Below, in pieces: positions 25,749 through 34,826 of a DNA stretch of 64,000 nucleotides. The notes below the pieces were generated by a model that was not told the DNA's origin, ran no database searches, and was given only the letters and a program-made list of their open reading frames with translations. The stretch comes from Nonomuraea ceibae (lineage in GTDB: Bacteria > Actinomycetota > Actinomycetes > Streptosporangiales > Streptosporangiaceae), in NCBI RefSeq assembly GCF_019396325.1, contig NZ_JAHKRO010000010.1:97720-161719 (forward strand), written 5' to 3'. How positions within the stretch are numbered: the first letter of the stretch is position 1; each line of letters starts with the position of its first letter. The position numbers and the translations under genes were made by a program.

Positions 25749-27316
25749 TCACCGAACGGGCGATCCTGCCCGCCCGCCTGACACCGGCCCTGCTCAACCG
25801 GCTCAGCGGCCTGGTCACCGCCGCACCGGACGCCGACCGGGTCACCACCCACGCCCCCTACACCGGTCTTCCTCTCGCTGACCTGCCGGTCTCCACGCCG
25901 GCCGACGTCGAGAACGCCTTCACCCGGGCGCGCGCCGCCCAGGCCGCGTGGGCCGCCACCCCGATCGCCGAACGCAAGGCCGTTCTGCTGCGCTTCCACG
26001 ACCTGGTGCTGGCCCGCCAGGACCAGGCGCTGGACCTGATGCAGGCCGAAAGCGGCAAAACCCGCCGCGACGCGTTCCTCGAAGTGACCGACACCGCGAT
26101 CACCGCCCGCTACTACGCACGCAGCGCCGCCAAGCTCCTGGCGCCCCGCCGCCGCCGCGGCGCGATCCCCGTGCTCACCCACACCACCGAGCTGCGCCAC
26201 CCCAAGGGCGTCGTCGCGATCATCTCGCCGTGGAACTACCCGTTGAGCATGGCCGCCGGGGACGCCATCCCGGCACTCATGGCCGGCAACGCCGTCGTCC
26301 AGAAGCCTGACACCCAGACCACGCTCACCGCGCTGTGGGCGCTCGACTTGATGACAGAGGCCGGTCTGCCGGCCGGGGTGTGGCAGATGGTGGTCGGACG
26401 CGGGAGGTCCCTCGGGGAGCCGCTCATGGACGGCGCCGACTACCTGATGTTCACCGGCTCGACCGCCAGTGGGCGCCTCCTGGCCAGGGACGCCGGTCAA
26501 CGGCTCATCGGCTCGTCCCTGGAGCTCGGCGGCAAGAACGCGATGATCGTCCTCGACGACGCCGACATCGACAGAGCCGCCGACGGCGCCGTCGCCGCCT
26601 GCTTCCCCTCGGCGGGCCAGCTCTGCGTCTCCGCCGAACGCCTCTACGTGGCCGAGTCGATCCGCGACCGGTTCGTCGACGCGTTCGTCACCCGGACGAA
26701 GCGGCTCAAGCTAGGCGCCGCCTACGACTACACGATCGACGTGGGCAGCCTCACCACGCCCGCCCAGCTGGCCACCGTCACCGCGCACGTCGACGACGCC
26801 GTCGCCAAGGGCGCGAGGCTGCTGGCGGGCGGCCGGGCGCGACCCGATGCGGGGCCGCTGTTCTACGAACCGACCATCCTCACCGACGTCACCCCGGACA
26901 TGGCGCTGTACGCGCACGAGACCTTCGGGCCGGTCGTCGCGATCTACGCCGTCCGCGACGACGCCGAGGCGATCGCGCGGGCCAACGCCTCGCCGTACGG
27001 ACTGAACGCCAGCGTCTGGTCTCGAAGCGCCACACGCGGCCGCGCGGTCGCCGGCCGCGTGCGCGCCGGGACGGTCAACGTCAACGAAGCGTTCGCCGCC
27101 GCCTGGGGCAGCATCGACGCACCCATGGGCGGCATGGGCGACTCGGGGCTCGGCCGTCGCCACGGCGCCGACGGATTTCTCAAGTACACCGAACCTCAAA
27201 CCGTGGCCCACCAGCGCCTGCTGGGATTCTCACCACCCGGCCGCGTCTCTCCCGAGGGCTGGGCGAACCTGCTGACCAGCGCGCTGAAGGTGCTGAAGGC
27301 CCTCGGCGCCCGCTGA
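25745..27316 (+). CDS. aldehyde dehydrogenase family protein, succinate-semialdehyde-dehydrogenase-like
   Basis: A 523-residue NAD(P)-dependent aldehyde dehydrogenase. The N-terminal catalytic fold shows ISPWNYPLSMAAGDAIPALM, MFTGSTASGR, LELGGKNAMIVLDDAD with the general-base Glu, and FPSAGQLCVSAERLYV with the catalytic Cys. YAHETFGPVVAIY and GGMGDSGLGRRHG follow near the end. The extra tail (ALKVLKALGAR) is typical of actinobacterial succinic-semialdehyde-type members. Its start overlaps the decarboxylase-like gene. The operon may handle a keto acid or ketone first and then the resulting aldehyde, which is inference from gene order. Confidence 0.93.
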   Translation: MITERAILPARLTPALLNRLSGLVTAAPDADRVTTHAPYTGLPLADLPVSTPADVENAFTRARAAQAAWAATPIAERKAVLLRFHDLVLARQDQALDLMQAESGKTRRDAFLEVTDTAITARYYARSAAKLLAPRRRRGAIPVLTHTTELRHPKGVVAIISPWNYPLSMAAGDAIPALMAGNAVVQKPDTQTTLTALWALDLMTEAGLPAGVWQMVVGRGRSLGEPLMDGADYLMFTGSTASGRLLARDAGQRLIGSSLELGGKNAMIVLDDADIDRAADGAVAACFPSAGQLCVSAERLYVAESIRDRFVDAFVTRTKRLKLGAAYDYTIDVGSLTTPAQLATVTAHVDDAVAKGARLLAGGRARPDAGPLFYEPTILTDVTPDMALYAHETFGPVVAIYAVRDDAEAIARANASPYGLNASVWSRSATRGRAVAGRVRAGTVNVNEAFAAAWGSIDAPMGGMGDSGLGRRHGADGFLKYTEPQTVAHQRLLGFSPPGRVSPEGWANLLTSALKVLKALGAR

Positions 27317-27338
27317 TCTCGCCACGGTACGATTGTGT

Positions 27339-27349
27339 GCAGCGCATAC
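27339..27349 (+). promoter_or_regulatory. operator 11-mer before the tetR gene
   Basis: GCAGCGCATAC lies 17 bases before the GTG start and next to the ribosome site GGAAGGAG. It matches the elements at 22.5 and 24.75 kb, which suggests that the TetR protein represses itself and those two units. Confidence 0.6.
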
Positions 27350-27366
27350 ATCGGAAGGAGCGTCCC

Positions 27367-27954
27367 GTGCCGCATCCCGGCAGCTCGTACCACCACGGCG
27401 ATCTGCGCGCCGCCTGCGTGCGTGCCGCACGGGAACTCCTGGAGGAGGACGGCGCCGCAGGGTTGTCGCTGCGGGCGGTGGCACGGCGGGCAGGCGTGTC
27501 GCCGACGGCCCCCTACCGGCACTTCGCCGACCGCGACGCACTCGTCTCCGCGGTCGCCGCACACGGCTACCGCGAGCTCACCGAGCACCTGGCCGCAGCC
27601 CATCCCGCGCCCAAGAGTCCCGACGACCTCGCCGACATCGCGGTCGCCTACGTTCGCTTCGCCCTCGAACGGCCCGCGATGTTCAAGGTCATGTTCGCCG
27701 AGCCGTGCGACCCGGCCAGCGAGGAGCGCGCCGCGGCGATCACCGCCATCTCCGGCTATCTCCACAACCTGGTACGCGGCGTCTTTCCCGACCGTGACCC
27801 CGAGCCGTTGGCGGACGCGGTCTGGGCGCTGGCCCATGGCCTCGCCTTCCTCCACCTCGACGGAAAGTTCGACACCTCGACACCCGAGCAGGCGAGCGGC
27901 CGTGTCCGCGCCGCCGTCCGCGCACTGTTCCCTCGATCGTCGACGATCGGGTAG
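27367..27954 (+). CDS. TetR/AcrR family regulator with WHG domain
   Basis: A 195-residue regulator. The N-terminus SSYHHGDLRAACVRAARELL and the helix-turn-helix LSLRAVARRAGVSPTAPYRH place it in the WHG-type TetR group. The C-terminal ligand domain includes YVRFALERPAMFKVMFAEP and ALAHGLAFLHLDGKF. The GTG start at 27367 follows GGAAGGAG by seven bases. It lies 50 bp after the aldehyde dehydrogenase. The 11-mer just before it recurs at two upstream promoters, so I infer a local regulon of quinone oxidoreductase, decarboxylase-like protein and aldehyde dehydrogenase. Confidence 0.92.
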   Translation: MPHPGSSYHHGDLRAACVRAARELLEEDGAAGLSLRAVARRAGVSPTAPYRHFADRDALVSAVAAHGYRELTEHLAAAHPAPKSPDDLADIAVAYVRFALERPAMFKVMFAEPCDPASEERAAAITAISGYLHNLVRGVFPDRDPEPLADAVWALAHGLAFLHLDGKFDTSTPEQASGRVRAAVRALFPRSSTIG

Positions 27955-28299
27955 ACGGCAGACGGACGCACGTCCAGGCGGGGCCGGCAGAAGCCGGGCG
28001 CCGCCAGACCCGTCAACGGGTGGATCGCCCGCCGGGAGTCGACCTGCGCCATCCTCCGCCGTTGTCTGTGCCGAGACGGTGCATCAGCCCGCCGCCCACG
28101 GACGCGCGCGCGTCTCCATGCGGGCGCGAGCACTGTTGAGGTTGCGGGCCGGCCCTCACGGGTCCGACGCAGTGTCCGTGCAATATCGGCGCCCTGGTCG
28201 AAGCCGAAGCGGTAGACACCCGCCACGCTGCCTCCAGACATGAGAAAGGCCCCCGCCACGAGAGAGAGCCGAGGTTCTTACTTCTTGCCGCTCAGTACC
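27955..28299. other. no gene recognised
   Basis: Between the TetR stop and the convergent minus-strand genes I find no credible coding frame, RNA gene or clear terminator hairpin. Confidence 0.4.
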
Positions 28300-31104
28300 T
28301 CAGCGTGACTTCGCGATCATCGTGCACGCCAGTACAGGAGCCAGGGGCCCACGTTGGGCGCCAGCGACTTGGTGCAGTAGTAGTACCGCGAGGGGTACAT
28401 CATCGAACGGGTGATTTTTGCCGCCGTGCAGGCCTCCTTGGTGCGATATTCGTGGCCTGCTGCGCTGGCCGGAGCTGCACTGAGCGTCAGTGTCATAGCA
28501 GTCGCTGCCGTAACGGCAGCCACCGTCAAGAGTCGTTTCATGGCACCGCAAAGTAGTGGGCAGCGGTATGCCGCGGGTATGCCGCGGCCCGCGGCCACCT
28601 GGCGGCCTGCCCGTACGCGAATGATCAGACGCCGCGAAGCGTTCGCCGAGGGCCGCGGCGCGGAGAGCCTCGTCGTCCTCGACGGAGCGCCAGTGCCGCC
28701 GTTCGACGGGGCGCCAGTTGCGGTAGGTGAACGGGCGCCGGTCGAGGTCGAGGAGCGCGCGGAGCCGGGGCCGGGCCGGGGCGACGCCCTCGGGGTCGGC
28801 GGCGGCGACCTCCGCGAGCAGGGCCAGCGGCTCCAGCCGGCTGTGCGGCAACCACCCGCTGGGCTCGCTCAGCTGCTCGACCAGGGTCATCAGAGCGGGG
28901 ACGATCTCCTCGGCGCGGCGGCTGTGCCGCCACAGCGCGCGGGCCAGGGCGAGGGTGTGCCGGTGGCCGAGGCGGTGGGGCTGGTGGATCAGGTTCCGGA
29001 GGCGGTCCAGGACCTCGCCGGTCGGGGCGATCTCCGTGAGGGTGACCAACGCCGGGGCGGCGTCGGAAGCGCCCGTGCCTGGGGCGGTCAGCGCCAGCAA
29101 CGCGGGCACGACCTCGTCGGAGTCGCCGGTGACCCGCCACAGGGCCCGCAGGTGGCGCAGGCCTGTCAGAGGGGGCAAGGTCCGCAGTTCCTGCCGTAGC
29201 CACTCCGCTCCCCCGGCCGCCGCCGGTCCCAGCTCGGCGTAGATCTCCGCGCGGTACCAGGAGGCCGTGTCCTCGCCGTCCAGCGCGGCGAGGACGGGTT
29301 CGGCGTCCCCCGTCAGCCGCCAGTGGATCAGAGGGTCGATGCGCGCCGGATCCCGGCCCCCGGGATCGAGAGGGCCGAGGAGCCTGCGCAGCCCGCGTTC
29401 GCGGCCGGCCGCCACCGGGCCGGGGCTGATCGCCCCGAGCGCGTGCGCCGCCCAGAGCGCGTACCCGGTGTCGAGCAGCTCGACCAGGCCGGGCACCACC
29501 GGGACGCCCGCCCGGTGCCAGGCGGCCAGGACGAGGGGGTAGTGGCGCCGGTCGTGCCGGGCCGCCATCTTGGCCATCAAGGGGAGCAGCAGGCCGCGGT
29601 GGTGGGCGTGCAGGGGGGTGAGCAGCTCGCAGAAGTTCAGCTCCAGGTCGCTCCAGCGGCCCACGTTGGACAGCGGCAACCAGTCGCGGAAGCCGTCCCG
29701 CCGTTCCCGGCGCGGGCCGGCGGCCATCCGTACGGCCAGCAAGGGCACGCACCGGTCGTCGCCCGTCTTGGCCAGTGCCCACAACGCCTGAGTCCGGACC
29801 AGCGGATCCGGCTCGCCGGCCGGCGTCGCGTGCGCGGCTGCGGCGTCGGCCCAGGGGCGGGAGGCGGATCCGCACATGGCCAGGATTCGCAGGGCCAGGG
29901 CGCGGTTGGCGGCGAGTGGGTCGTCGACCAGCCCGGCCAGGACCGGCAGCAGGGCCGGGACCGCCGAACGCCGGTCGGCCAGGAGGGCGGCGGCGAGTTC
30001 CAGGCCGCCGGTTCGGTGCTCCGGGCGGTCGTGGCTCAGCAGGGCGCGAGCGAGGCCCAGGAGGCCGGGCAGGTCTTCGCCCAGGAGCTCGCCGATGCCG
30101 CGCACCTCCGAGGCCTGCAGGTCGAAGAGGTCGGCGCGCCGGGTCGAGGGCCTCCAGCCGGGGTCGAGCAGCACCTCAGCCACCGCTCGGGCGTAGGCCG
30201 GGTCGTCCTGGCCGGGCAGCACGCGCCGCAACGCCCGCACCGCGGCCACCCGGACCTCCGGCCGGCCGTCGCCTGCCGAGGACCCGTCGCCTCGGTTCGG
30301 GTGAGGACGATCCGCAGGGCGCCTGCCCTCCGCAGCCGGATGCGGATCCGCGAAGAGCGGATGGGAGTCGTGCGAGGACGGGTGGGGATCCTCCTGGGCC
30401 GGCGCCGCGTCCCCTGGTTTCAGGTGGGCGCGGAGCCAGGTCACGATCTCCCGCCGGCGTGGTTCCGTCACGTGGGTGGCGAGTTCGCCGAGGGCGGCGA
30501 GGAGGTGTTCGGCCACCACGGGGTCGTGCTCGGCGGCGCAGCGGGACTGGAGGAGCCGGGTGACCTCCTCGGCCCGGCCGGTCGCCTGCGTCAGGGCGAC
30601 CGCGGTGCACCGCCGTACCGGCTGGACAGGGTCGTCCAGCAACGCGCACAGGCCGGTGACGACGCGGTCCCAGACGCGCGGCCAGCCGGCGGCCGAAACT
30701 CGGCGCGCTCGCGAGGCAGCCGACGGGCCGGGACCGGTCCGCAGGGAGGCCATCGCGGGCAGCCGCACCGGCCGGCCGAGGGCCTCCGCGCGGACGGCGG
30801 TCGCGGCGATCTCCCCGATCGACTCGACGAGCAGGGCACGGACCGGCACGGCCGGGTCGGCGGCGGCCACGGCCATGAAGGGGAGCAGCTCGACGGCCGC
30901 CGGATAGAGGTACTCGCCCACACCACAGACCCGGCGCAACGTCCGGACCGCCGCCTCGGCCGCCTCGACCCGCCACAGGTCGATCACGAGCCTTGGCCCG
31001 TATCCGGCGGCGGTGCCGGGATCGAGCACCACCGACCAGTTCACCGAGTCCAGTCCCGCCACCACGTCCCGCTCCCCGGCCTCCACCAGACGAGTCTGGC
31101 GCAT
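28300..31104 (-). CDS. large HEAT-repeat-like protein of unknown function
   Basis: About 820 residues form a run of alpha-helical repeats (for example VRRCTAVALTQATGR, EVRVAAVRALRRVLPGQDD, LVRTQALWALAKTGDDR, RNLIHQPHRLGHRHTLALAR), the pattern of HEAT/armadillo scaffolds. An insert near residues 235-280 is rich in His, Pro and Asp. I use the ATG at 31104; a GTG at 31122 is possible. The frame stays open to 28300, but the last 110 or so residues (after ALGERFAAS) are low in helix pattern and run through the small secreted-protein gene on the same strand. A neighbouring frame stops at about 28625, so a late frameshift may have extended the protein. It is divergent from an unknown gene 45 bp away. 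Confidence 0.7.
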   Translation of the reverse strand: MRQTRLVEAGERDVVAGLDSVNWSVVLDPGTAAGYGPRLVIDLWRVEAAEAAVRTLRRVCGVGEYLYPAAVELLPFMAVAAADPAVPVRALLVESIGEIAATAVRAEALGRPVRLPAMASLRTGPGPSAASRARRVSAAGWPRVWDRVVTGLCALLDDPVQPVRRCTAVALTQATGRAEEVTRLLQSRCAAEHDPVVAEHLLAALGELATHVTEPRRREIVTWLRAHLKPGDAAPAQEDPHPSSHDSHPLFADPHPAAEGRRPADRPHPNRGDGSSAGDGRPEVRVAAVRALRRVLPGQDDPAYARAVAEVLLDPGWRPSTRRADLFDLQASEVRGIGELLGEDLPGLLGLARALLSHDRPEHRTGGLELAAALLADRRSAVPALLPVLAGLVDDPLAANRALALRILAMCGSASRPWADAAAAHATPAGEPDPLVRTQALWALAKTGDDRCVPLLAVRMAAGPRRERRDGFRDWLPLSNVGRWSDLELNFCELLTPLHAHHRGLLLPLMAKMAARHDRRHYPLVLAAWHRAGVPVVPGLVELLDTGYALWAAHALGAISPGPVAAGRERGLRRLLGPLDPGGRDPARIDPLIHWRLTGDAEPVLAALDGEDTASWYRAEIYAELGPAAAGGAEWLRQELRTLPPLTGLRHLRALWRVTGDSDEVVPALLALTAPGTGASDAAPALVTLTEIAPTGEVLDRLRNLIHQPHRLGHRHTLALARALWRHSRRAEEIVPALMTLVEQLSEPSGWLPHSRLEPLALLAEVAAADPEGVAPARPRLRALLDLDRRPFTYRNWRPVERRHWRSVEDDEALRAAALGERFAASDHSRTGRPPGGRGPRHTRGIPLPTTLRCHETTLDGGCRYGSDCYDTDAQCSSGQRSRPRISHQGGLHGGKNHPFDDVPLAVLLLHQVAGAQRGPLAPVLACTMIAKSR
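28317..28541 (-). CDS. small secreted protein of unknown function
   Basis: A 74-residue protein with a clear signal peptide: MKRLLTVAAVTAATAMTLTL, then AAPASAA. The mature part is about 45 residues, starting near GHEYRTKEACTAAK, with two cysteines (EACTA and YYYCTK) that could form one disulphide and several Tyr residues. Small secreted proteins of this plan are common in actinomycetes. The ribosome site is weak. It lies entirely within the 3' extension of the HEAT-like reading frame on the same strand, in a different frame, which argues that the extension is not the original gene end. Confidence 0.7.
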   Translation of the reverse strand: MKRLLTVAAVTAATAMTLTLSAAPASAAGHEYRTKEACTAAKITRSMMYPSRYYYCTKSLAPNVGPWLLYWRAR

Positions 31105-31149
31105 GCCACGCACCGGCCCCACGACAGGCCCCGGCTAGGATCACCCGGC

Positions 31150-32148
31150 ATGACACCCGACGACGCCGAGCTCCGCGAGCTCGTCCGCCGCTTCGCCACC
31201 CTTGACCTGACCGGGTGGGACGACGCCTCCTTCGGCCGCGCCCGTGAGCACCTCGGCTGGCAGGCCGCGGTCCACTCCCCCGAGAAAAAAGCCCGGCGCG
31301 CCCGGTTCCCCAGGCTGTATCGCGCCGAGGAGTACGACACCGTTCTCGGCCCTGAGAGCGGAACCTTCGCCCGGCACGGCGCCGACGACGTCCGCACCCA
31401 GATCTCGCTGCGCGCCGGGCAGGGCGACGAGCTCTTCCTCGCCCTGCGTTCGTTCCTGGAGGAGGTGCTCGGCCCGCCGTCCCTCCTGCGCGGACCGGGG
31501 CCGCTGCTGCGCTGGCGTGGCCCCGTCCGGCTGCTGGAGCTGGAACGGATCCGCGATGCCGCCTACCTGCGAGCCTGCCCTGCCGAGGCGGTCGAGAAGG
31601 ACGAGTACCGCACCGCGCAGTGGGCCGAGGCGGAGGACGGGCTCGGGCAGCTCGGCTACTGGCAGATGATCGGCCGGCAGCCGGAGGCGACCGACCTGTT
31701 CATCCCCGGCGGCTACACCGCCGACGGCTGGGCGGAGTTCGAGGAACGGCTGGCCAGGACCCTGCACTCGGTCGTCGCCGACTTCGCCCTCCTGGAGCCG
31801 TCGAGCCACTTCACCGCGGTCATCCGCACCCCCCGCGAGCGCGCCTACGCGCAGTGGACCACCGACCCGGCGTGGGGCCTGGAGATCCAGGCCGCCATCC
31901 CCGCCGAACCCGGCCCCACCTGGGAGAGCGACCTGATCGGGCTCGGCTGGTCGCGGCCGGACTCGCCCGACACCGAGGGCCGGCTGATCCGCCGCTTCCC
32001 CGCGTTCGGGCCCGAAGAGGCCCGGACCGCCGCCCGGCTGCTCGTCGCCGCGCTGAGAACGTACGGCGTGCCGTTCGCGGACCTTTCGCAGTCGGTGATC
32101 TCGCCCCCCGTGCACCTGCTCGGGCTCGGCCTGCCCACCCACCGCTGA
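31150..32148 (+). CDS. hypothetical protein
   Basis: A 332-residue soluble protein without signal or membrane segments. It opens MTPDDAELRELVRRFATLDL and contains DDVRTQISLRAGQGDELFLA and WTTDPAWGLEIQAAIP, ending in RTYGVPFADLSQSVISPP. GC-rich codon use and a regular alternation of charged and hydrophobic residues mark it as real coding sequence. I do not recognise a family. It diverges from the HEAT-like gene with 45 bp between starts, so the two may be co-regulated. Confidence 0.75.
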   Translation: MTPDDAELRELVRRFATLDLTGWDDASFGRAREHLGWQAAVHSPEKKARRARFPRLYRAEEYDTVLGPESGTFARHGADDVRTQISLRAGQGDELFLALRSFLEEVLGPPSLLRGPGPLLRWRGPVRLLELERIRDAAYLRACPAEAVEKDEYRTAQWAEAEDGLGQLGYWQMIGRQPEATDLFIPGGYTADGWAEFEERLARTLHSVVADFALLEPSSHFTAVIRTPRERAYAQWTTDPAWGLEIQAAIPAEPGPTWESDLIGLGWSRPDSPDTEGRLIRRFPAFGPEEARTAARLLVAALRTYGVPFADLSQSVISPPVHLLGLGLPTHR

Positions 32149-32300
32149 CCGGACACCCACGGCGTATCACTGCGCACTGCACAAGGCCTGCCCCAAGCCT
32201 CCCGGGGCGAGCCCACCGCGCTCGGCTGAGCACCTCACTCGAACGGAAGCCGGGCTGTTCACCCAGCCTGGCTGGTGATCGATCGCAGGGCGGCGCAAGC

Positions 32301-33611
32301 TCACCCGCGCGTGATGTACAGGTGCATGTCGGTGTAGTCGAAGGTGATGGCGAACGGCTTGAAGAACTCGTGGGTGAAGTTGGCGATCAGGTCGAAACCG
32401 AACGGCTCCGACTGGCCGGGACCTGGGAAACCGGGAATGGCCTTCTCGAAGGCGAGGCCTCGCACGCCGTGCCTGACCGCCCGGCCCAGGCTGATCCGCT
32501 CGGCCGTGATCGGATAGCTCTTGATGCCGAACCGCTCGTTCGGGTGCGCGTAGTCCACCTCGAATCCGTCCACCCGTTCGGCGATCTCCGCCGTCGTGTC
32601 GATGGCACTGCCGATGCCGCCGGTGTCGACGGTGACCATGCGCGGGCCGTAGTCGCCCAGGCTGCCGACCGTGCAGGGGAAGTGGTCGCCGGCCAGCCAC
32701 AGCGGGAGCCGGTCACCTCGGGCGCGCGGGCGCGGCGCTTTCACGGTATTCCGCCGCAGGATCAGAGCCCTGCCCGCGTAGTCCATCGTGGTCAGGAAGT
32801 GGTAGAAGATCGTGGTGCCGAAGGCGCCGGCCACCTGTGAGCCGTCGGGAAGCGGTGGCCGCTGCACGTCGCTCCACTGCACCGGCAGGTTGCGGATCTC
32901 GATGTTCCCGATCCGGAACGATTCCAGAATGCCCAGGTAGATGGTGATGGGATGGGTGTCGGCGACCCCTCCGGGCAGCTCGGCCACCGCGCGCAGCCCC
33001 GCCGCTTCCGCCGCCTCCTGTGACAGGTCGAGAGTCGCGTAGGTGTCGAGCCAGAACTTCGCGGGCGGCCCGCCGTTCACCGAGGCTTCCACCGCAGGCA
33101 CCGGGTCCAGGGTGAGGAACGGCACCCGCGTGCTCTGCGCGCCGTGTATCTGCCACGGTGTGCCGCTGATCCGCGAGTACTGCTCGACGAGGCCCTTGTC
33201 ACGGGGACGGCCCGTGCTCCTGAGCAAAGGGACCGCGCGGGCGAACTGGTCCTGCCGTACGAAGGTCTCGGCGAGCCGTTGTGTGGAGGCGATGTCGCGG
33301 GAGTCCAGGGCGATGGCCTTCGACAGATGCCGCTCGGCGTCACCGAACCGGTTGCACAGCAGGGCGAGGTATCCGACCTGGGCGTACGCGTGCGCGTTCC
33401 GCGGATCCTCGCGCAGGAGACGGCGATAGCCGCGCTCGGCCTCGGCGAACCTGCCCGCCTTGAACAGCTGATCAGGGTCGGCCGCGGAGGCGAACGCCGG
33501 GCTCGGCGCGGAAGGCAGCAGGGGAAGGCTCGCGCCGGCGATCACGGCCAGCCCCGTCCGCCGCAGGAACGCGCGGCGGCCGGGGGTACGGGGATCGGCT
33601 GGAGGGGTCAT
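32301..33611 (-). CDS. exported TPR and retropepsin-like aspartic protease family protein
   Basis: A 436-residue protein with a twin-arginine type signal (GRRAFLRRTGLAVIAG, residues 11-26), so it probably leaves the cell folded. Residues about 45-135 are TPR-like (FKAGRFAEAERGYRRLLRED, AYAQVGYLALLCNRFGDAER). The rest resembles two retropepsin-like lobes: KFWLDTYATLDLS at 186-198 and MVTVDTGGIGSAI at 325-337. The first lobe has DTY in place of the usual DTG, while the second keeps DTG. Whether it is an active protease is therefore uncertain. It stands alone. Confidence 0.78.
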   Translation of the reverse strand: MTPPADPRTPGRRAFLRRTGLAVIAGASLPLLPSAPSPAFASAADPDQLFKAGRFAEAERGYRRLLREDPRNAHAYAQVGYLALLCNRFGDAERHLSKAIALDSRDIASTQRLAETFVRQDQFARAVPLLRSTGRPRDKGLVEQYSRISGTPWQIHGAQSTRVPFLTLDPVPAVEASVNGGPPAKFWLDTYATLDLSQEAAEAAGLRAVAELPGGVADTHPITIYLGILESFRIGNIEIRNLPVQWSDVQRPPLPDGSQVAGAFGTTIFYHFLTTMDYAGRALILRRNTVKAPRPRARGDRLPLWLAGDHFPCTVGSLGDYGPRMVTVDTGGIGSAIDTTAEIAERVDGFEVDYAHPNERFGIKSYPITAERISLGRAVRHGVRGLAFEKAIPGFPGPGQSEPFGFDLIANFTHEFFKPFAITFDYTDMHLYITRG

Positions 33612-33858
33612 GCCTGGGTCCTCACGTCGTAGTTGGACGGGTCACGCCGCCGAGATGAGGCGTGAGTCGCGAACTCACCCAACGGGACGACGTGTTTCCC
33701 TGGCGTTTCCCTCGCGTGTCCGCAGCGGTCTCCGAGCGCGTTCGAGAGGCACGGTGGCCCTTTCGGGGTCGATGCAGGTTGCCGTCACCGTTGTGGAGCG
33801 CTCTGGGGTTCTGCTCGTGGACGCGGCGATCTGTGCCACGCTCGGCGGACCCGTCCGG

Positions 33859-34740
33859 TCAGGAGCGTCGATGCGACAGCCTGGCGCGAGTGGTGAGGAG
33901 GACGAGGACCGCCAGTACGCCGAAGCCGATCATCGAGGGCAGGAGCACGTAGCTCCGGGTCATGGGGGAGCCGCCGAAGAGGTCGCTGACCGCGTTCATG
34001 CCCGAGTTGAACGCGTCGTGGAGGAGCACCATGATCAGTAGGCTGCCGCCGGTGTTGTTGAACACCCAGGTCATGAAGACGGTCAGGACCGTGGTCAGCA
34101 GCAGGAACTGCACGATGGCGCCCGGGGTGGCGCCGCCCTTGGGGTCCGCCCATGCCGACGACGCGAACAGCGGCAGGTGCCAGCCGCCCCACATCAGCCC
34201 GAGGATGAGGGCGGCGGGCAGCGGGCCGTACCGCTGCTGCAGCCTGGGCAGGGCATATCCCCGCCAGCCCGGCTCCTCGCCGAGCGCCCCGATGACGAGC
34301 TGCACCGTCAGGAACATGATAACCAGTGACGGCACCACGTCCGCCGAGAACGTGAAGTGAGCGGCGGTGCCCGGGATGGCGAAGGCGGCGATCACCGGCA
34401 CCGCGAGAACGCCGCCGATCACCAGGACGTACCAGCGCGCCGGCACCCGCCAGGATCGCAGCCCCCGCAGCAGGCTCCGCACCGCGCCCCGGCCCGCGGT
34501 GGTGCGCAGCGTCACCAGGGCCGCGGCCAGCGGGCCGAACGAGCCCGCGATCACACAGACGTCCAGCAGCCAGCTGTCCTTGCCGATCGGCAGGAGGCCC
34601 AGCCCATCGTCGGACAGCACGATCGGCAGGTAGAGCAGCCAGCTGAAGGCGAAGGCGAGGGCGAAGAACATCCACAGCGCATGCGGTGGCTCGGTGCGCG
34701 TGCCGGTGTCATGGGAGGTCGGCGATGGGTTCGAAGTCAC
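33859..34740 (-). CDS. CPBP family intramembrane metalloprotease
   Basis: A 293-residue membrane protein with about eight hydrophobic segments and the three CPBP (Abi) motifs: GALGEEPGWRGYALPRLQ with the EExxxR core, GGWHLPLF, and LLHDAFNSG. Bacterial members include bacteriocin self-immunity and prenyl-protein-type proteases; the target here is unknown. I use the GTG at 34740. A TTG at 34749 is possible and no ribosome site is visible. TACCTT on the minus strand just upstream could be the -10 box of a leaderless transcript. Confidence 0.88.
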   Translation of the reverse strand: MTSNPSPTSHDTGTRTEPPHALWMFFALAFAFSWLLYLPIVLSDDGLGLLPIGKDSWLLDVCVIAGSFGPLAAALVTLRTTAGRGAVRSLLRGLRSWRVPARWYVLVIGGVLAVPVIAAFAIPGTAAHFTFSADVVPSLVIMFLTVQLVIGALGEEPGWRGYALPRLQQRYGPLPAALILGLMWGGWHLPLFASSAWADPKGGATPGAIVQFLLLTTVLTVFMTWVFNNTGGSLLIMVLLHDAFNSGMNAVSDLFGGSPMTRSYVLLPSMIGFGVLAVLVLLTTRARLSHRRS

Positions 34741-34826
34741 CGCAGACAAGGTAGGGACGTGACCGGTGTGCCGCCTCCGGCGATTGCCCTAATACCGCCC
34801 GGTAGCCGGCGGGCCGAACATCGGCG

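Noticed and set aside
33859..34740. CPBP protease as bacteriocin immunity
   Set aside because: No bacteriocin precursor or processing gene is adjacent, so the general family name is all that the sequence supports.
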